64,000 nt of DNA from JAOXRU01 sp965247735 (GCA_965247735.1 CBDFHN010000001.1:62001-126000), one strand, 5' to 3'; shown: positions 16,225 to 25,559, numbered from the stretch's first letter. Notes: generated by a model not told the origin, from the letters alone. Made by a program: numbers and translations.

Positions 16225-16803
16225 CTATTTTAGAGCAACACCTAACTGTTTTACCTTTTGTAACCATAGTGTTCTTTTTTTTGATGTAGACGATTTAATA
16301 GGAGATAAATATGTGGTTTTTACTTTTTGTATTCCACAGAAGTTTAACACTCCCTTTTTCATTTGGTTTATTACGGGGCTTTTAAGGTATAAATAGTCGT
16401 ACCATCTAGGAGAATCGGAAGTAATAATAAGTCTTGCTGTTTTACCTTTTAAAAGTTTAATGGGAAACGGTTTATTATCAACAGGCTGAAAGGTAATTCC
16501 TGGCAAAAAACACCTGTCAATAAAGCCTTTTAGTATTGCAGGTATTCCAGCCCACCATGTTGGAAATACCCATACAATATGCGTTGCTTGTTTTATTTTT
16601 TCAATAGCATCTAATAAATCTGGCTCTAATTCCGTTCTTTTTTGATAACCATAGGTTAAGCTTGGACTAAAATTTAAGTCTGCAATGTTTAAAATTGAAA
16701 CAGGTTCACCCGTAGTTTTAACACCTTCTAAATACGCAGTTGATAAGGCATAATTAAAGCTTTCTTTGCTAGGATGTCCATTGATAATTAAAATATTTTT
16801 CAT
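16225..16803 (-). CDS. NAD(P)H-dependent flavodoxin-fold oxidoreductase
   Basis: This 192-residue protein belongs to the flavodoxin-2 (NQO1/MdaB/KefF-like) quinone-reductase family. It opens with the phosphate-binding loop NILIINGHPSKESFNYAL and carries IVWVFPTWWAGIPAILKGFIDRCFLPG, the typical FMN-contact and dimer segment. It probably reduces quinones or similar electrophiles by two electrons with FMN. It follows the Crp-like regulator gene by 57 bp on the same strand and may belong to its transcript or regulon. Confidence 0.9.
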   Translation of the reverse strand: MKNILIINGHPSKESFNYALSTAYLEGVKTTGEPVSILNIADLNFSPSLTYGYQKRTELEPDLLDAIEKIKQATHIVWVFPTWWAGIPAILKGFIDRCFLPGITFQPVDNKPFPIKLLKGKTARLIITSDSPRWYDYLYLKSPVINQMKKGVLNFCGIQKVKTTYLSPIKSSTSKKRTLWLQKVKQLGVALK

Positions 16804-16860
16804 CTAATTTCTTTTTAGGCAAAGAAAAAGAGAAGTTTTAAGTGTATATAAGACATTTGT

Positions 16861-17424
16861 CTAATTCGTAATTTGTTTTCGTATTCTACTTAAATGACGA
16901 AGGGTAATTCCTAAATAAGAAGCTAGAAAACCAAGTGGTACATTTTGAATATATTCTGGATGATTTTTGAACAATTCAGAATATCGTTTTTCTGCTTTTT
17001 CGTTTTGCAATTGAAAAACTCTTTTTTCTAGTTTTATATATTCTTGCTCGGCAACAATTTTAAAAAACAATAACCAATTGTTGTTTGTAGCTACCAGATT
17101 ATCCAATGCTTTTTTTGGAAACATTATAAGTTCTACATCGGAAATTGCTTGTATGTTTTCTACTGTTTTTTCCTGAGTAATAAATGATGTGTATGCGGTT
17201 ACAAAATTGTTTGGAAAAAGAAGACAATAGGTGTTTTCTTCCTCGTTAGATGATGAATAATAGGATCTAAATATTCCAGACTTTATAAATGCAATGTTTT
17301 TACAAATACTACCTTCCTTTATAAAATAATCGTTTTTCTTAAGTGTTATGGAAACACCCAATTTGGAGAACTCTTCTAATTCTTGTTCAGAAAAGATATT
17401 AAAAGTATTTAAGTAGTTAATCAA
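16861..17424 (-). CDS. Crp/Fnr family transcriptional regulator
   Basis: This 187-residue protein has an N-terminal cyclic-nucleotide-binding-like beta-barrel (KKNDYFIKEGSICKNIAFIKSGIFRSYY) and a degenerate C-terminal helix-turn-helix (EYIQNVPLGFLASYLGITLRHLSRIRKQ). It lacks the four Fnr-type iron-sulfur cysteines and a convincing cAMP phosphate-binding motif, so its signal is unknown. Many flavobacterial relatives are annotated this way. Its start overlaps the stop of the rhodanese gene by four bases, so the two are cotranscribed. Confidence 0.88.
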   Translation of the reverse strand: MINYLNTFNIFSEQELEEFSKLGVSITLKKNDYFIKEGSICKNIAFIKSGIFRSYYSSSNEEENTYCLLFPNNFVTAYTSFITQEKTVENIQAISDVELIMFPKKALDNLVATNNNWLLFFKIVAEQEYIKLEKRVFQLQNEKAEKRYSELFKNHPEYIQNVPLGFLASYLGITLRHLSRIRKQITN

Positions 17425-17816
17425 TTGCTTATGTTTTTACCGTCTGTTTTCCACTTATTAAATCCACCTTCTAGATCATAAACTTCAGTAAAACCAAGTT
17501 CAATAAAAAGAGCATAGGCACGAGCACTTCTCCTACCAGATCTGCAATATAAAAAAACAGGTTTGTTTTTGTCTAATTTGCTTATTTCTTGTTCAAAGCC
17601 TGTTGCTTTGTAATTAATCATTTTTGCATTTTCAATATGACCTTCTACAAATTCTTCTGGTGTTCTTACATCTATTAATTGTCCATTAACAAGTGTTGCA
17701 ATCTTATTTTCAAAAGCACTTGAATTTATGACTCCAGATGTAGCTTGCTTACTAGTACAAGAATTAGTAAACGCAAAAAGTGTTATTGTAAATAAGAGAT
17801 TAAATAAAGGTTTCAT
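17421..17816 (-). CDS. Rhodanese-like domain lipoprotein
   Basis: This 131-residue protein has a signal peptide ending in a lipobox-like ITLFAFTNSC (C20), then a single rhodanese domain. The active-site loop is YCRSGRRSARA, with the cysteine carrying the persulfide, preceded by IDVRTPEEFVEGHIENA. It should handle reactive sulfur in the periplasm. It starts the rhodanese-Crp-quinone reductase unit, which suggests a redox or sulfur-stress response. The intergenic stretch to the SulP gene (274 bp) holds two divergent promoters; a sulfate-type transporter next to a rhodanese may be meaningful. Confidence 0.88.
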   Translation of the reverse strand: MKPLFNLLFTITLFAFTNSCTSKQATSGVINSSAFENKIATLVNGQLIDVRTPEEFVEGHIENAKMINYKATGFEQEISKLDKNKPVFLYCRSGRRSARAYALFIELGFTEVYDLEGGFNKWKTDGKNISN

Positions 17817-18059
17817 AGTTTTATCTTGATTGAAAGGCCTAAATTATAAAAACAATAGCCATTTGTCAAATTTTAGCTAAACTGAATGGTTATTGCGTTT
17901 TTCTTTGGGCCATATTATACTAACATAATGTTGGATTTCTACTTTTTAATAATTTGGGATATATTTTTGACTAATTGAGTACTAATCGTATTTGCATACT
18001 ACATTTGTTACCAATTTGCTAATCTTCTGTATAAATGTAAATCTTACCTTAAAAATGGC

Positions 18060-18067
18060 TATTTTTG
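18060..18067 (+). promoter_or_regulatory. -7 promoter element of the SulP gene
   Basis: TATTTTTG matches TAnnTTTG, 23 bp before the ATG at 18091. No clear -33 TTTG is found at the normal distance. Confidence 0.55.
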
Positions 18068-18090
18068 CAGCCTTAAATTAATCGGCACAA

Positions 18091-19632
18091 ATGAAAAAGT
18101 ATTTAAATCTATTTGATTTTAGTCAAAAAGTAAATTATAAAACCGAGGTCCTTTCTGGGCTAACAGTTGCATTAGCATTAGTTCCAGAGGCTGTTGCTTT
18201 TGCGTTAATTGCTGGTTTGTCTCCCCTGACAGGCTTGTATGCTGCTTTTATGATGGGCATAATAACTTCTATTTTTGGTGGTAGACCTGGAATGATTTCT
18301 GGAGCAACAGGAGCAGTAGCTGTAGTAATTATTGTATTGGCAAAATCTCATGGAGCAGAATATATTTTTGCTACGGTTATTTTGGCAGGTATTATTCAAT
18401 TAATTGCAGGGTTTTTAAGACTAGGAAAGTTGATACGTTTAGTACCACACCCAGCAATGTTTGGATTTGTAAACGGACTGGCAATTATTATTTTTATGTC
18501 ACAGTTAGATCAGTTTAAGTTTAAAAACGCGGCAGGAGAATTAGAATGGCTTTCTGGTACGCCGTTATACTTGTTTTTTGGTTTGGTATTGGTTACTATG
18601 GTAATCATATGGGGATTGCCAAAAATAACAAAAGTTGTTCCTGCTACATTAACAGCAATAGTAGTAATATTTGCACTTGTTGTTGGTTTTGATATTGACA
18701 CAAAAACAGTAGGTGATATTGCCTCCATTCAAGGTGGGTTTCCACCTTTTAATATTCCAGATATTGCATATAATTGGGATACATTAGTATTGATATTTCC
18801 ATATGCATTAATAGTTGCTGGGGTTGGATTGATAGAAAGTTTATTAACTCTAAATATTGTTGATGAAATTACCGAAACTAGAGGTAGAGGAAATAAGGAA
18901 GCGGTAGCTCAAGGTGCTGCTAATGTATTATCTGGTTTTTTCTCTGGAATGGGTGGTTGTGCTATGATTGGACAAAGTTTAATCAATGTTTCTTCAGGAG
19001 CTAGAGCCAGATTGTCTGGTATTGTTGCCTCTGTAATGTTACTGGTTTTTATAATGTATGGTGCTCCTTTAATTGAACGTATGCCGATGGCTGCATTAAC
19101 GGGGTTAATGATAATGGTTGCTATTGGTACCTTTGAATGGGCAAGTTTAAAAACCTTTAATAAAATGCCTAAATCTGATATTTTGGTTATGATTTTGGTA
19201 ACGCTAATCACTATTTTCCTTCATAATTTGGCATTAGCGGTATTGGTAGGTGTTATTATATCTGCTTTAGTATTTGCTTGGGATAATGCAAAGCGTATTA
19301 GAGCAAGAAAATATATAGATGATGATGGGATAAAACATTATGAAATATACGGTCCATTATTCTTTGGTTCTGTTACTGCTTTTTCTGATAAATTTGATGT
19401 ACTTAATGATCCGGAAGAGGTAATTATAGATTTTAAAGAAAGTAAGGTAATGGATATGTCTGGTATAGAGGCTTTAAATAAAATTACAGAACGTTACCAT
19501 AAGAATAATAAAAAGGTGCATTTAAAGCATTTAAGCGCAGATTGTATAGGTTTATTAAAAAACGCAGAAAAGATTATTGATGTAAATATTATTGAAGACC
19601 CTACATATAAAGTGGTAACAGATAAGATATAA
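18091..19632 (+). CDS. SulP family anion transporter with STAS domain
   Basis: This 513-residue membrane protein is a SulP/SLC26 transporter. It has the signature LTVALALVPEAVAFALIAGLSPLTGLYAAF region near the N-terminus, about 12-14 membrane helices, and a cytoplasmic STAS domain (about 400-513; VIIDFKESKVMDMSGIEALN). Substrates in the family include sulfate, bicarbonate and other anions, so sulfate is not certain. It is transcribed alone and ends at a strong terminator. A second, longer SulP protein is encoded at 56554. Confidence 0.92.
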   Translation: MKKYLNLFDFSQKVNYKTEVLSGLTVALALVPEAVAFALIAGLSPLTGLYAAFMMGIITSIFGGRPGMISGATGAVAVVIIVLAKSHGAEYIFATVILAGIIQLIAGFLRLGKLIRLVPHPAMFGFVNGLAIIIFMSQLDQFKFKNAAGELEWLSGTPLYLFFGLVLVTMVIIWGLPKITKVVPATLTAIVVIFALVVGFDIDTKTVGDIASIQGGFPPFNIPDIAYNWDTLVLIFPYALIVAGVGLIESLLTLNIVDEITETRGRGNKEAVAQGAANVLSGFFSGMGGCAMIGQSLINVSSGARARLSGIVASVMLLVFIMYGAPLIERMPMAALTGLMIMVAIGTFEWASLKTFNKMPKSDILVMILVTLITIFLHNLALAVLVGVIISALVFAWDNAKRIRARKYIDDDGIKHYEIYGPLFFGSVTAFSDKFDVLNDPEEVIIDFKESKVMDMSGIEALNKITERYHKNNKKVHLKHLSADCIGLLKNAEKIIDVNIIEDPTYKVVTDKI

Positions 19633-19654
19633 TAATAAGCACTATTTAGCTGAT

Positions 19655-19690
19655 AAAAGCGATTGTTATACTAAAACAATCGCTTTTTTT
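19655..19690 (+). terminator. Rho-independent terminator of the SulP gene
   Basis: A 13-bp perfect stem (AAAAGCGATTGTT / AACAATCGCTTTT; 19655-19667 and 19675-19687) is followed by a T run. It may also serve the convergent gene. Confidence 0.9.
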
Positions 19691-19697
19691 ATTGCCT

Positions 19698-20981
19698 TTA
19701 TTTTTCTAGTTTTCGCAATTGTTTCTTTATTTTTTTAATTGCAGATGTAATAGATTTTTCAGGTTCTATAACATTATAGGTTCCCCAAAAATTAGGGTCA
19801 GAAAAGCCTGAAGCCTCATCCATAATAATAATAGAAGGAGATATTCGGTTTTTTCTCTTAACAACTTGCACAGTTTCATTCATTTTCCAATCGGTAACAG
19901 CCATTTCACAGGTTAATTTATAAGAAGAACTGAAAAGCTTGTTTTTCCATTTGACTTTAAATGCTAATTGAATGTTGCTATAACTGTAGTACCATTTTCC
20001 GCCTTTTTCTTTATAATCTACACGATATGCAGCTTCTGTCGGATATACCTTAACACTACTAGGTTTTCTTTTTACAAATAACTTACTTGCTTTTTCTTTG
20101 TTCGATACATTAAGGTTAAAGACCGCACTAGTTAATGCAAAAGTTTCTGCATTTATATATAGTTTTCCATAATTAAGTGGATCTGCAATACTTGGTAACT
20201 GTTTAAAACTGATAACATATATGAGCTGATTGTTGATCTGCGTAGATTTTTCAAAAGAAAAATTATAATAATCTATAGTCTCAGGAGTAAACATATACGC
20301 TGGATACTTCATTAAATCAGTATACAATGCATTAAATGGACCTCCCTGAAGTTTTAAAGCTATGGTATCTAATTTTTTATAATCGGTACTCTTCCTGGCC
20401 TTAAATAGTGTTGCTAAATCTTTTTTATTGGTTTTATTGGGATGTTTATAAACGGTAACAATAGCTTCTGAGAGCGAAACATTTCTTTTTCTTTTTTTGA
20501 TTGTTTCTCTATAAAAAGCAGTCATTGTTAATTGCTTCTGCATATAGTTGCTGCCTCGTTTGTTAAGCATAGATTTTACGATGGCTTTGGCATCTTTTGG
20601 AATGGAAACATCAACTTCTGAAAGTAGCGTAACGGAAGTTTTAAGTTGGATTTTGTTGCCTTTTTCTTTTAAATCAGAAAGTTTAATAACCTTATCCTGG
20701 TACCCCAAAAAACTAACTACAATATTTTTTTGACTGCTATTTTTTGGTATTTTTAAAGAAAACTCACCATCTGTATTTGTAATAGTGCTAATATTGGTGC
20801 TTTGCACAGTTAAAGAAGCAAAAACAAGGTCTTTTCCCGTATTAAAATCTTCAACAGTACCTTTGTATTCTTCAAAAGACCTATTGTCGTTTTGGAAGGC
20901 GCTAAGTACATTGGTAAAAAGAAGTAAAAAAAGTAATGCAGAACCTTTTTTTAAGGCCGCTAATATGGTTGTGTCCAGCAT
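19698..20981 (-). CDS. CarboxypepD_reg-like domain outer-envelope protein
   Basis: This 427-residue protein has an N-terminal hydrophobic export signal (GSALLFLLLFTNVLSAFQ) and then a carboxypeptidase-D regulatory-like beta-sandwich: YKGTVEDFNTGKDLVFASLTV, ITNTDGEFSLKIPKN and VSFLGYQDKVIKL. In Bacteroidota this domain opens TonB-dependent receptors, but this protein is too short and lacks plug and barrel; the remainder (about 130-427) is a large beta-rich domain often annotated DUF5686-like or unknown. It is probably periplasmic or outer-membrane associated. Function unknown. Confidence 0.82.
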   Translation of the reverse strand: MLDTTILAALKKGSALLFLLLFTNVLSAFQNDNRSFEEYKGTVEDFNTGKDLVFASLTVQSTNISTITNTDGEFSLKIPKNSSQKNIVVSFLGYQDKVIKLSDLKEKGNKIQLKTSVTLLSEVDVSIPKDAKAIVKSMLNKRGSNYMQKQLTMTAFYRETIKKRKRNVSLSEAIVTVYKHPNKTNKKDLATLFKARKSTDYKKLDTIALKLQGGPFNALYTDLMKYPAYMFTPETIDYYNFSFEKSTQINNQLIYVISFKQLPSIADPLNYGKLYINAETFALTSAVFNLNVSNKEKASKLFVKRKPSSVKVYPTEAAYRVDYKEKGGKWYYSYSNIQLAFKVKWKNKLFSSSYKLTCEMAVTDWKMNETVQVVKRKNRISPSIIIMDEASGFSDPNFWGTYNVIEPEKSITSAIKKIKKQLRKLEK

Positions 20982-21144
20982 GTGTTAGTAGTTTTAAAAG
21001 CAATTAGTCTAAAGTTACAAAATACGAATTACTTGGTACAAATTGTGTTAAATTATTATTTCTTCCTTAGTTTTAAACGGTATATATTTCTTTATTTTAT
21101 AGTTAATCAGCTGGTTGGTAGTTTTATGTTTTGATTTTGGCCAT

Positions 21145-21176
21145 AAAAAAGCCCCTAACTACAAAGCAGTTGGGGC
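21145..21176 (-). terminator. Rho-independent terminator of the M14 peptidase gene
   Basis: On the minus strand GCCCCAACTGC and GTAGTTAGGGGC pair with one bulged base and are followed by TTTTTT. It lies about 24 bp after the peptidase stop codon. Confidence 0.85.
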
Positions 21177-21199
21177 AATTATAATAGTATCTAATTTTA

Positions 21200-23662
21200 C
21201 TATTTCACCATAAAAATGGCATTAGCAAAAAAGAGTTTTCCGTTTTCCCAAAACCCTCTAAACAATGGATTGTCTACCATATAGATTACATTTCCTCTAC
21301 CGTATCTTTGTGTTCCAAAAACCAAAGTATTTCCTATTTTTTTCTTGGCTTCGCTACCAGCAAATCCACTTATGGGAGTAGTATTATCTTCTAAGTATAC
21401 TGCAGTTCCATTGTCCAAATAGTCATATGCTGTGCTTCCTAGTTTTAGGGTGAAATAAGATTTGGAATAGCCATATGCTAAAGGATTTGTAGGATCTACT
21501 TTTGTTTTAAAAATAGCACCAGTAATTGCATCTTTAATGCGGTTTCGCTCTCCATTTTCATGAGAAGTAGGTGGGGTTACATCCTTTTCATCATCTTCTT
21601 CATCTTCTTTTTTCTTTTTACTTATAGTAAAACTATCATCTGCTTCAAGCGAATTGATGGCACCACTAATGGCAATAAGTTTTCCTCCTTTTCTTACCCA
21701 TGATTTTAAGCTAGACAATCTATCTTTGTTTAAAACACTTCCATAATATCCATTTGGAAGAATAATAACGTCATACTTAGAAAAATCAACATTTCCCATA
21801 TACTCAGTATCAATAACGCTAACTGGATATTTTAGTTGTTGTTCAAAAAAGTGCCATACCTCGCCAAAACTTAAAGAGGAAGTACCTTCACCTGTTAATA
21901 CCGCTACTTTCGGAATATTTAGCATTTTTACTGCCGATGAGCCAAAATCCTTACCTTCTTCTACAAAACCGGTATTGGTAGCCGTTAATGTTTTGTTGTG
22001 GATGTCAGCAATTTTTCGAACTGTATTTTTAAAATCAATGTATGTTGTATTATCGGCGCTGGTAATAATTAAACTTCCTCTTTCGAATTTCTTTCCGCTA
22101 GAACGAAAAGGCTTTCTTGAAAAACGTACTCTAATCTTATGCTTAAATAGGTCTGCTAAAAATCGGGCATCATTCATACTATTCCAATCAGTAACATATG
22201 CGTATACACTTGAAGGTAGGTCTTTATTAACATTCGTTTTAGGTGTATAAGGATCCATTGCAACGGTTTGTTCTGATGCAATTGCATTAAGCCCATAGGC
22301 ATATGGCAAGGACCAGGCAGTAATATCGTAAGTTAAGGAATCGCTTAACATAGTTTTAGGCTCAAAAAGAACTTTTACCAATGTTCCTTTTACTTGATTT
22401 GTAGAGACTACTAAATCTTTTTCATTAGTTTTTAGACTTCCATTTTTTCCTGTAGTAAAATTATATCCTTTAACGGTACTACTTTTTGCAGCCCCATAAG
22501 TAATTTCATGTTTGTCTAACAGCTCTGTTAATGCAGTTATATGATCGTTATTACCACGAAGAACATAGCTTTTATATTTGAATTTTTTATCGGTATAAAA
22601 CTTTTTAAACTCTTGATTTAGTTTTATTGCATTTGATGCAGCAACCTCTACAGTAGATAATCCTGTAGTATGATGATGTGCTATTCTGTCTTTTAGGCTA
22701 AGAATATCGCCATTTCTGTTGGTAATTGCTAAACCAGCTCTACCGCTTCCTCCTTGTTCATAAGTCATTCCAATACCACCATTATAAGTTGGGTAAGTAT
22801 CTCCATAACTAGGATAGAGTAGGTCAAAAACCTCTTTGGTGAAATAAAACCATCCATTGGCATCAAAATATTTGGCATGGTTTTTACCAATTTCAACCTG
22901 AAAATCGCGCTGCCAATTGGTAATTACTTCATGAAATGGTTCTGCTGCAGGAGCAAAATAATAAGGCGAGTCTACACCTTGTTCATGAAAATCTACGTGT
23001 ACATGAGGCAACCATTTATTAAATACTTTTAATCGCTGTTGGCTTTCTACTTGTGTAACCCAAGCCCAATCTCTATTTAAATCAAAAAGATAATGATTGG
23101 CTCTTCCTCCTGGCCATGGCTCATGATGTTCTTTACTGTTGGGGTCTATATTATTTGGCGAATTTACATTTTCATTATACCAGTTTACATATCTATCTCT
23201 CCCATCTGGATTAATACAAGGATCTATAATTACAATACTATTTTTTAAATATTCTTTTTTTGATGTTAGTAGTTCGTAGGCAGTTTGCATAGAAGCTTCC
23301 GTACTTACACTTTCATTACCATGTACATTATAGCTTAGCCATACAATAGCTTTTTCCGCATTAGAATTTCCCGAAGTACTTTTTAGATGCTCTGCTCTAA
23401 TGACATCAATATTTGCAATATTTTGTACTGAAGAAAGTATTGCAATTTGAAGCTTTCGATGCTCATTGGTAGTACCATATTTTTTTAAAATTACATTCTT
23501 GTTCGCATTTGCTGCTAAATAGGTGTAATAATCTACTACTTGGTGGTGTCTGGTAAAACGTGTACCTAGTTCGTATCCTAAAAAATCTGAAGGTGATTTT
23601 AGCTGCTGAGCAAAGCTGGTAAGACTTATAAGCGCAATTACTAAAAAGCTTTTTATTTTCAT
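21200..23662 (-). CDS. M14 family zinc carboxypeptidase, secreted
   Basis: This 820-residue protein has a signal peptide (MKIKSFLVIALISLTSFAQQ) and an M14 peptidase domain. Zinc ligands H114 and E117 lie in YNVHGNESVSTEAS, with DPCINPDGRDRYVNWYN and a third ligand in HVHVDFHEQGVDSPYYF. The long C-terminal region (about 400-820) contains a class I glutamine-amidotransferase-like Rossmann part (VAVLTGEGTSSLSFGEVWHFF, VIILPNGYYG). A short acidic/lysine run KKKKEDEEDDEKD lies near residue 685. It probably trims peptides in the periplasm or outside the cell. It is monocistronic. Confidence 0.92.
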   Translation of the reverse strand: MKIKSFLVIALISLTSFAQQLKSPSDFLGYELGTRFTRHHQVVDYYTYLAANANKNVILKKYGTTNEHRKLQIAILSSVQNIANIDVIRAEHLKSTSGNSNAEKAIVWLSYNVHGNESVSTEASMQTAYELLTSKKEYLKNSIVIIDPCINPDGRDRYVNWYNENVNSPNNIDPNSKEHHEPWPGGRANHYLFDLNRDWAWVTQVESQQRLKVFNKWLPHVHVDFHEQGVDSPYYFAPAAEPFHEVITNWQRDFQVEIGKNHAKYFDANGWFYFTKEVFDLLYPSYGDTYPTYNGGIGMTYEQGGSGRAGLAITNRNGDILSLKDRIAHHHTTGLSTVEVAASNAIKLNQEFKKFYTDKKFKYKSYVLRGNNDHITALTELLDKHEITYGAAKSSTVKGYNFTTGKNGSLKTNEKDLVVSTNQVKGTLVKVLFEPKTMLSDSLTYDITAWSLPYAYGLNAIASEQTVAMDPYTPKTNVNKDLPSSVYAYVTDWNSMNDARFLADLFKHKIRVRFSRKPFRSSGKKFERGSLIITSADNTTYIDFKNTVRKIADIHNKTLTATNTGFVEEGKDFGSSAVKMLNIPKVAVLTGEGTSSLSFGEVWHFFEQQLKYPVSVIDTEYMGNVDFSKYDVIILPNGYYGSVLNKDRLSSLKSWVRKGGKLIAISGAINSLEADDSFTISKKKKEDEEDDEKDVTPPTSHENGERNRIKDAITGAIFKTKVDPTNPLAYGYSKSYFTLKLGSTAYDYLDNGTAVYLEDNTTPISGFAGSEAKKKIGNTLVFGTQRYGRGNVIYMVDNPLFRGFWENGKLFFANAIFMVK

Positions 23663-23789
23663 AGTGTTAGTTCGTTTAGTTGATTCCCAAAGCTATACAA
23701 ATTTTAGATAAAAGCGAAGTTAGTTTATGTTTTATGCTGTTAAAATTTAGGGAAGAACCATTATAATAGAGCGACCACTAATTAGATCT

Positions 23790-23893
23790 TTACTTTTTAT
23801 TTCTTCTTTTTTTATCAATTAGGGTAAAACCCCATTTTTCACATTGGGAATAAAACCTGATGTATTTAAGTAAAATATTTTGGAATTTGTAGT
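23790..23893 (+). promoter_or_regulatory. Promoter block shared with 50,600-50,700
   Basis: Three elements, GGGTAAAACCC (23822-23832), CTGATGTA (23857-23864) and GAATTTGTAGT (23884-23894), recur before the small gene at 50765 with identical spacing (35 and 30 bp start to start). A pyrimidine-rich tract precedes both. No canonical -7 element is present, so a different sigma factor or an activator is possible. Confidence 0.65.
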
Positions 23894-23917
23894 AAGAAAA
23901 AATAGCAGGTAGAAGTA

Positions 23918-24178
23918 ATGAAAGAAAAGAAAAATATAGTGTTAATTATCGAAAAACAGACTTTTGAAAGAATATTTGATACTTTCCTAGATGATGAGAA
24001 ATTTCAGTTGTATCAAGTTGATGAAATAGGAATGTATATGGAAGTAAAAACAGATATTTTTTGTTTGCTGACAATTAACTCTCGTATGAATGCAATTCAC
24101 AATCGTATTTTTAGTGAAGTAAATAAGGAAAAAATCCCATCTGTTATTTTGTTTGATAATTTGTCGAACTATTTTTAA
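23918..24178 (+). CDS. Small hypothetical protein
   Basis: This 86-residue soluble protein (MKEKKNIVLIIEKQTFERIF...) has no signal peptide, membrane helix or known motif; the pattern suggests alternating strands and helices. It is followed after 14 bp by a second small unknown gene, which suggests an operon. Its upstream region carries the promoter block shared with the gene at 50765, although the two proteins are not similar. That shared control is the best evidence that it is real. No function can be assigned. Confidence 0.65.
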   Translation: MKEKKNIVLIIEKQTFERIFDTFLDDEKFQLYQVDEIGMYMEVKTDIFCLLTINSRMNAIHNRIFSEVNKEKIPSVILFDNLSNYF

Positions 24179-24192
24179 AACTATAACTAGCG

Positions 24193-24396
24193 ATGAGAAG
24201 AAACACAAGAGTACTTCAGGTACATCAGAAATTACCATTTAAAATTATCTTTAATACCTTTTTTGGTAGAAACCCTTATTTTATAACCCTCAATTGGGAA
24301 GCATATATAGAAGACGGAGTTGCCTATAATAGAGCGGATGAAAACGATGGAATTACAGATATTCCTACCTATTATTTTTTTGAGTTTGTAAATTAA
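24193..24396 (+). CDS. Small hypothetical protein
   Basis: This 67-residue protein (MRRNTRVLQVHQKLPFKIIF...) has no recognised domain. It is basic at the N-terminus, aromatic and acidic later (NWEAYIEDGVAYNRADENDG). It follows the 23918 gene by 14 bp and is probably cotranscribed. No terminator is visible before the convergent gene at 24492. The 95-bp space between them holds nothing recognisable. Confidence 0.55.
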   Translation: MRRNTRVLQVHQKLPFKIIFNTFFGRNPYFITLNWEAYIEDGVAYNRADENDGITDIPTYYFFEFVN

Positions 24397-24491
24397 AAAA
24401 TAAGATGTTATGAATCAGTATTCGTTTTCGCTAAAAGTAATTTATTGCAGTTTCTGGTTAAAATATAGCTATGGATATGGCAAACTGTATT

Positions 24492-25139
24492 TTATTCAGC
24501 ATAAGCTAAAACACTTTTAGGAATGTCAATATTTTTAGGTAATCTATCATCAGATATAGGGACGCCAATCTTTTTAGATATGGGAACAATTCCTGCCCAA
24601 AAATCAGAATTATAATCTTCTTTATCATCAACAACACCTTCGGCTCTAACTTTGGCAGAAGCACTCTCTATACTTAATGAAATAACCAAGGTAGCTTTAA
24701 ACTCTTTTTCGTTTGGTTGTCTACAATCTTCCCATCTTCCAGGTAACATATGATTGGTAATACAAGCCAATGCCTCCATTTTTTCTTTAGCATCAGTTAC
24801 TTCCGTTAAAGAGCCAAATACGGTTACCGATCTATAATTAGCAGAATGGTGAAATGCAGAACGTGCCAAAACCAAACCGTCCAAAAGACTTACAGATATA
24901 CTACCTTTTCCTTTTGCTAACATAGAAAGCATCATTCTATTTTTTATAGAACCATGGATATAGATTTTGTCTCCATTGCGACCATAAGCCATTGGAATTA
25001 CAATAATATGACCATCGTATTCGTAACCAATATTGCACATAAAATCGGCATCTAAAATTTCGTGTACAAGTGTTACATCATAGGAAGCTCTTTTTGGACC
25101 TCTTTTTACTTTGTTTAGATCACTAATTGGGTATTTCAT
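24492..25139 (-). CDS. Pyridoxamine 5'-phosphate oxidase-like flavin-binding protein
   Basis: This 215-residue protein has the split-barrel fold of the PNPOx-like/NimA-type group. Evidence is the segment LVHEILDADFMCNIGYEYDGHIIVIPMAYG, then GDKIYIHGSIKNRMMLSML, ISVSLLDGLVLARSAFHHSANYRSVTVFG, and the C-terminal LPGRWEDCRQPNEKE. Such proteins bind FMN or F420-like cofactors and reduce various substrates; true PNPOx activity is not implied. In flavobacteria I recall this gene near MocR-type regulators, and one is encoded at 27561. It is the last gene on the minus strand of this region; 25140-25271 holds no gene. Confidence 0.88.
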   Translation of the reverse strand: MKYPISDLNKVKRGPKRASYDVTLVHEILDADFMCNIGYEYDGHIIVIPMAYGRNGDKIYIHGSIKNRMMLSMLAKGKGSISVSLLDGLVLARSAFHHSANYRSVTVFGSLTEVTDAKEKMEALACITNHMLPGRWEDCRQPNEKEFKATLVISLSIESASAKVRAEGVVDDKEDYNSDFWAGIVPISKKIGVPISDDRLPKNIDIPKSVLAYAE

Positions 25140-25271
25140 ATTGTAAATAGTATTGGTAAACTAACTAGTGGTTTTAAGAACTATTGTTTACGATTTGTAA
25201 TTGTTTGTTTATGTATTTTTTAAGAAGGTATTCTGTTTTTTGAAAAAACAATTTGTTTCTGATTTTAGAAT

Positions 25272-25553
25272 TCACCTTTCTCTAGGAGCAATAGTTCTAT
25301 TTTTTTCAAAATACTTATTTTCCTTCACAGGTTTTATAACCTTGTCTTTTCTTGGAGGATATTTTTCTAATTGGTTTTTAGGTCTTGTTGGTCTTTTTTC
25401 AAATCCACCCCCGCAATTAGGACAAACATTTTTTAAAACATCAGTTACACAATCCTGACAAAATGTACACTCATAGGTGCAAATCATTGCTTCATCACTA
25501 TTGTTTGGAAGCGGTTTGTCACAATTTTCACAGGTTAATCTAATTTCTAACAT
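25272..25553 (-). CDS. DUF1272 zinc-ribbon protein
   Basis: This 93-residue protein matches DUF1272: MLEIRLTCENCDKPLPNNSDEA, then CTYECTFCQDCVTDVLKNVCPNCGGGFEKRPTRP. Eight or so cysteines form CxxC pairs, suggesting a treble-clef or RING-like zinc site. Function is unknown. The lysine/proline-rich tail is probably disordered. It follows the GNAT gene by 6 bp and is part of the minus-strand operon 25272-26970. Confidence 0.9.
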   Translation of the reverse strand: MLEIRLTCENCDKPLPNNSDEAMICTYECTFCQDCVTDVLKNVCPNCGGGFEKRPTRPKNQLEKYPPRKDKVIKPVKENKYFEKNRTIAPRER

Positions 25554-25559
25554 CGTATT

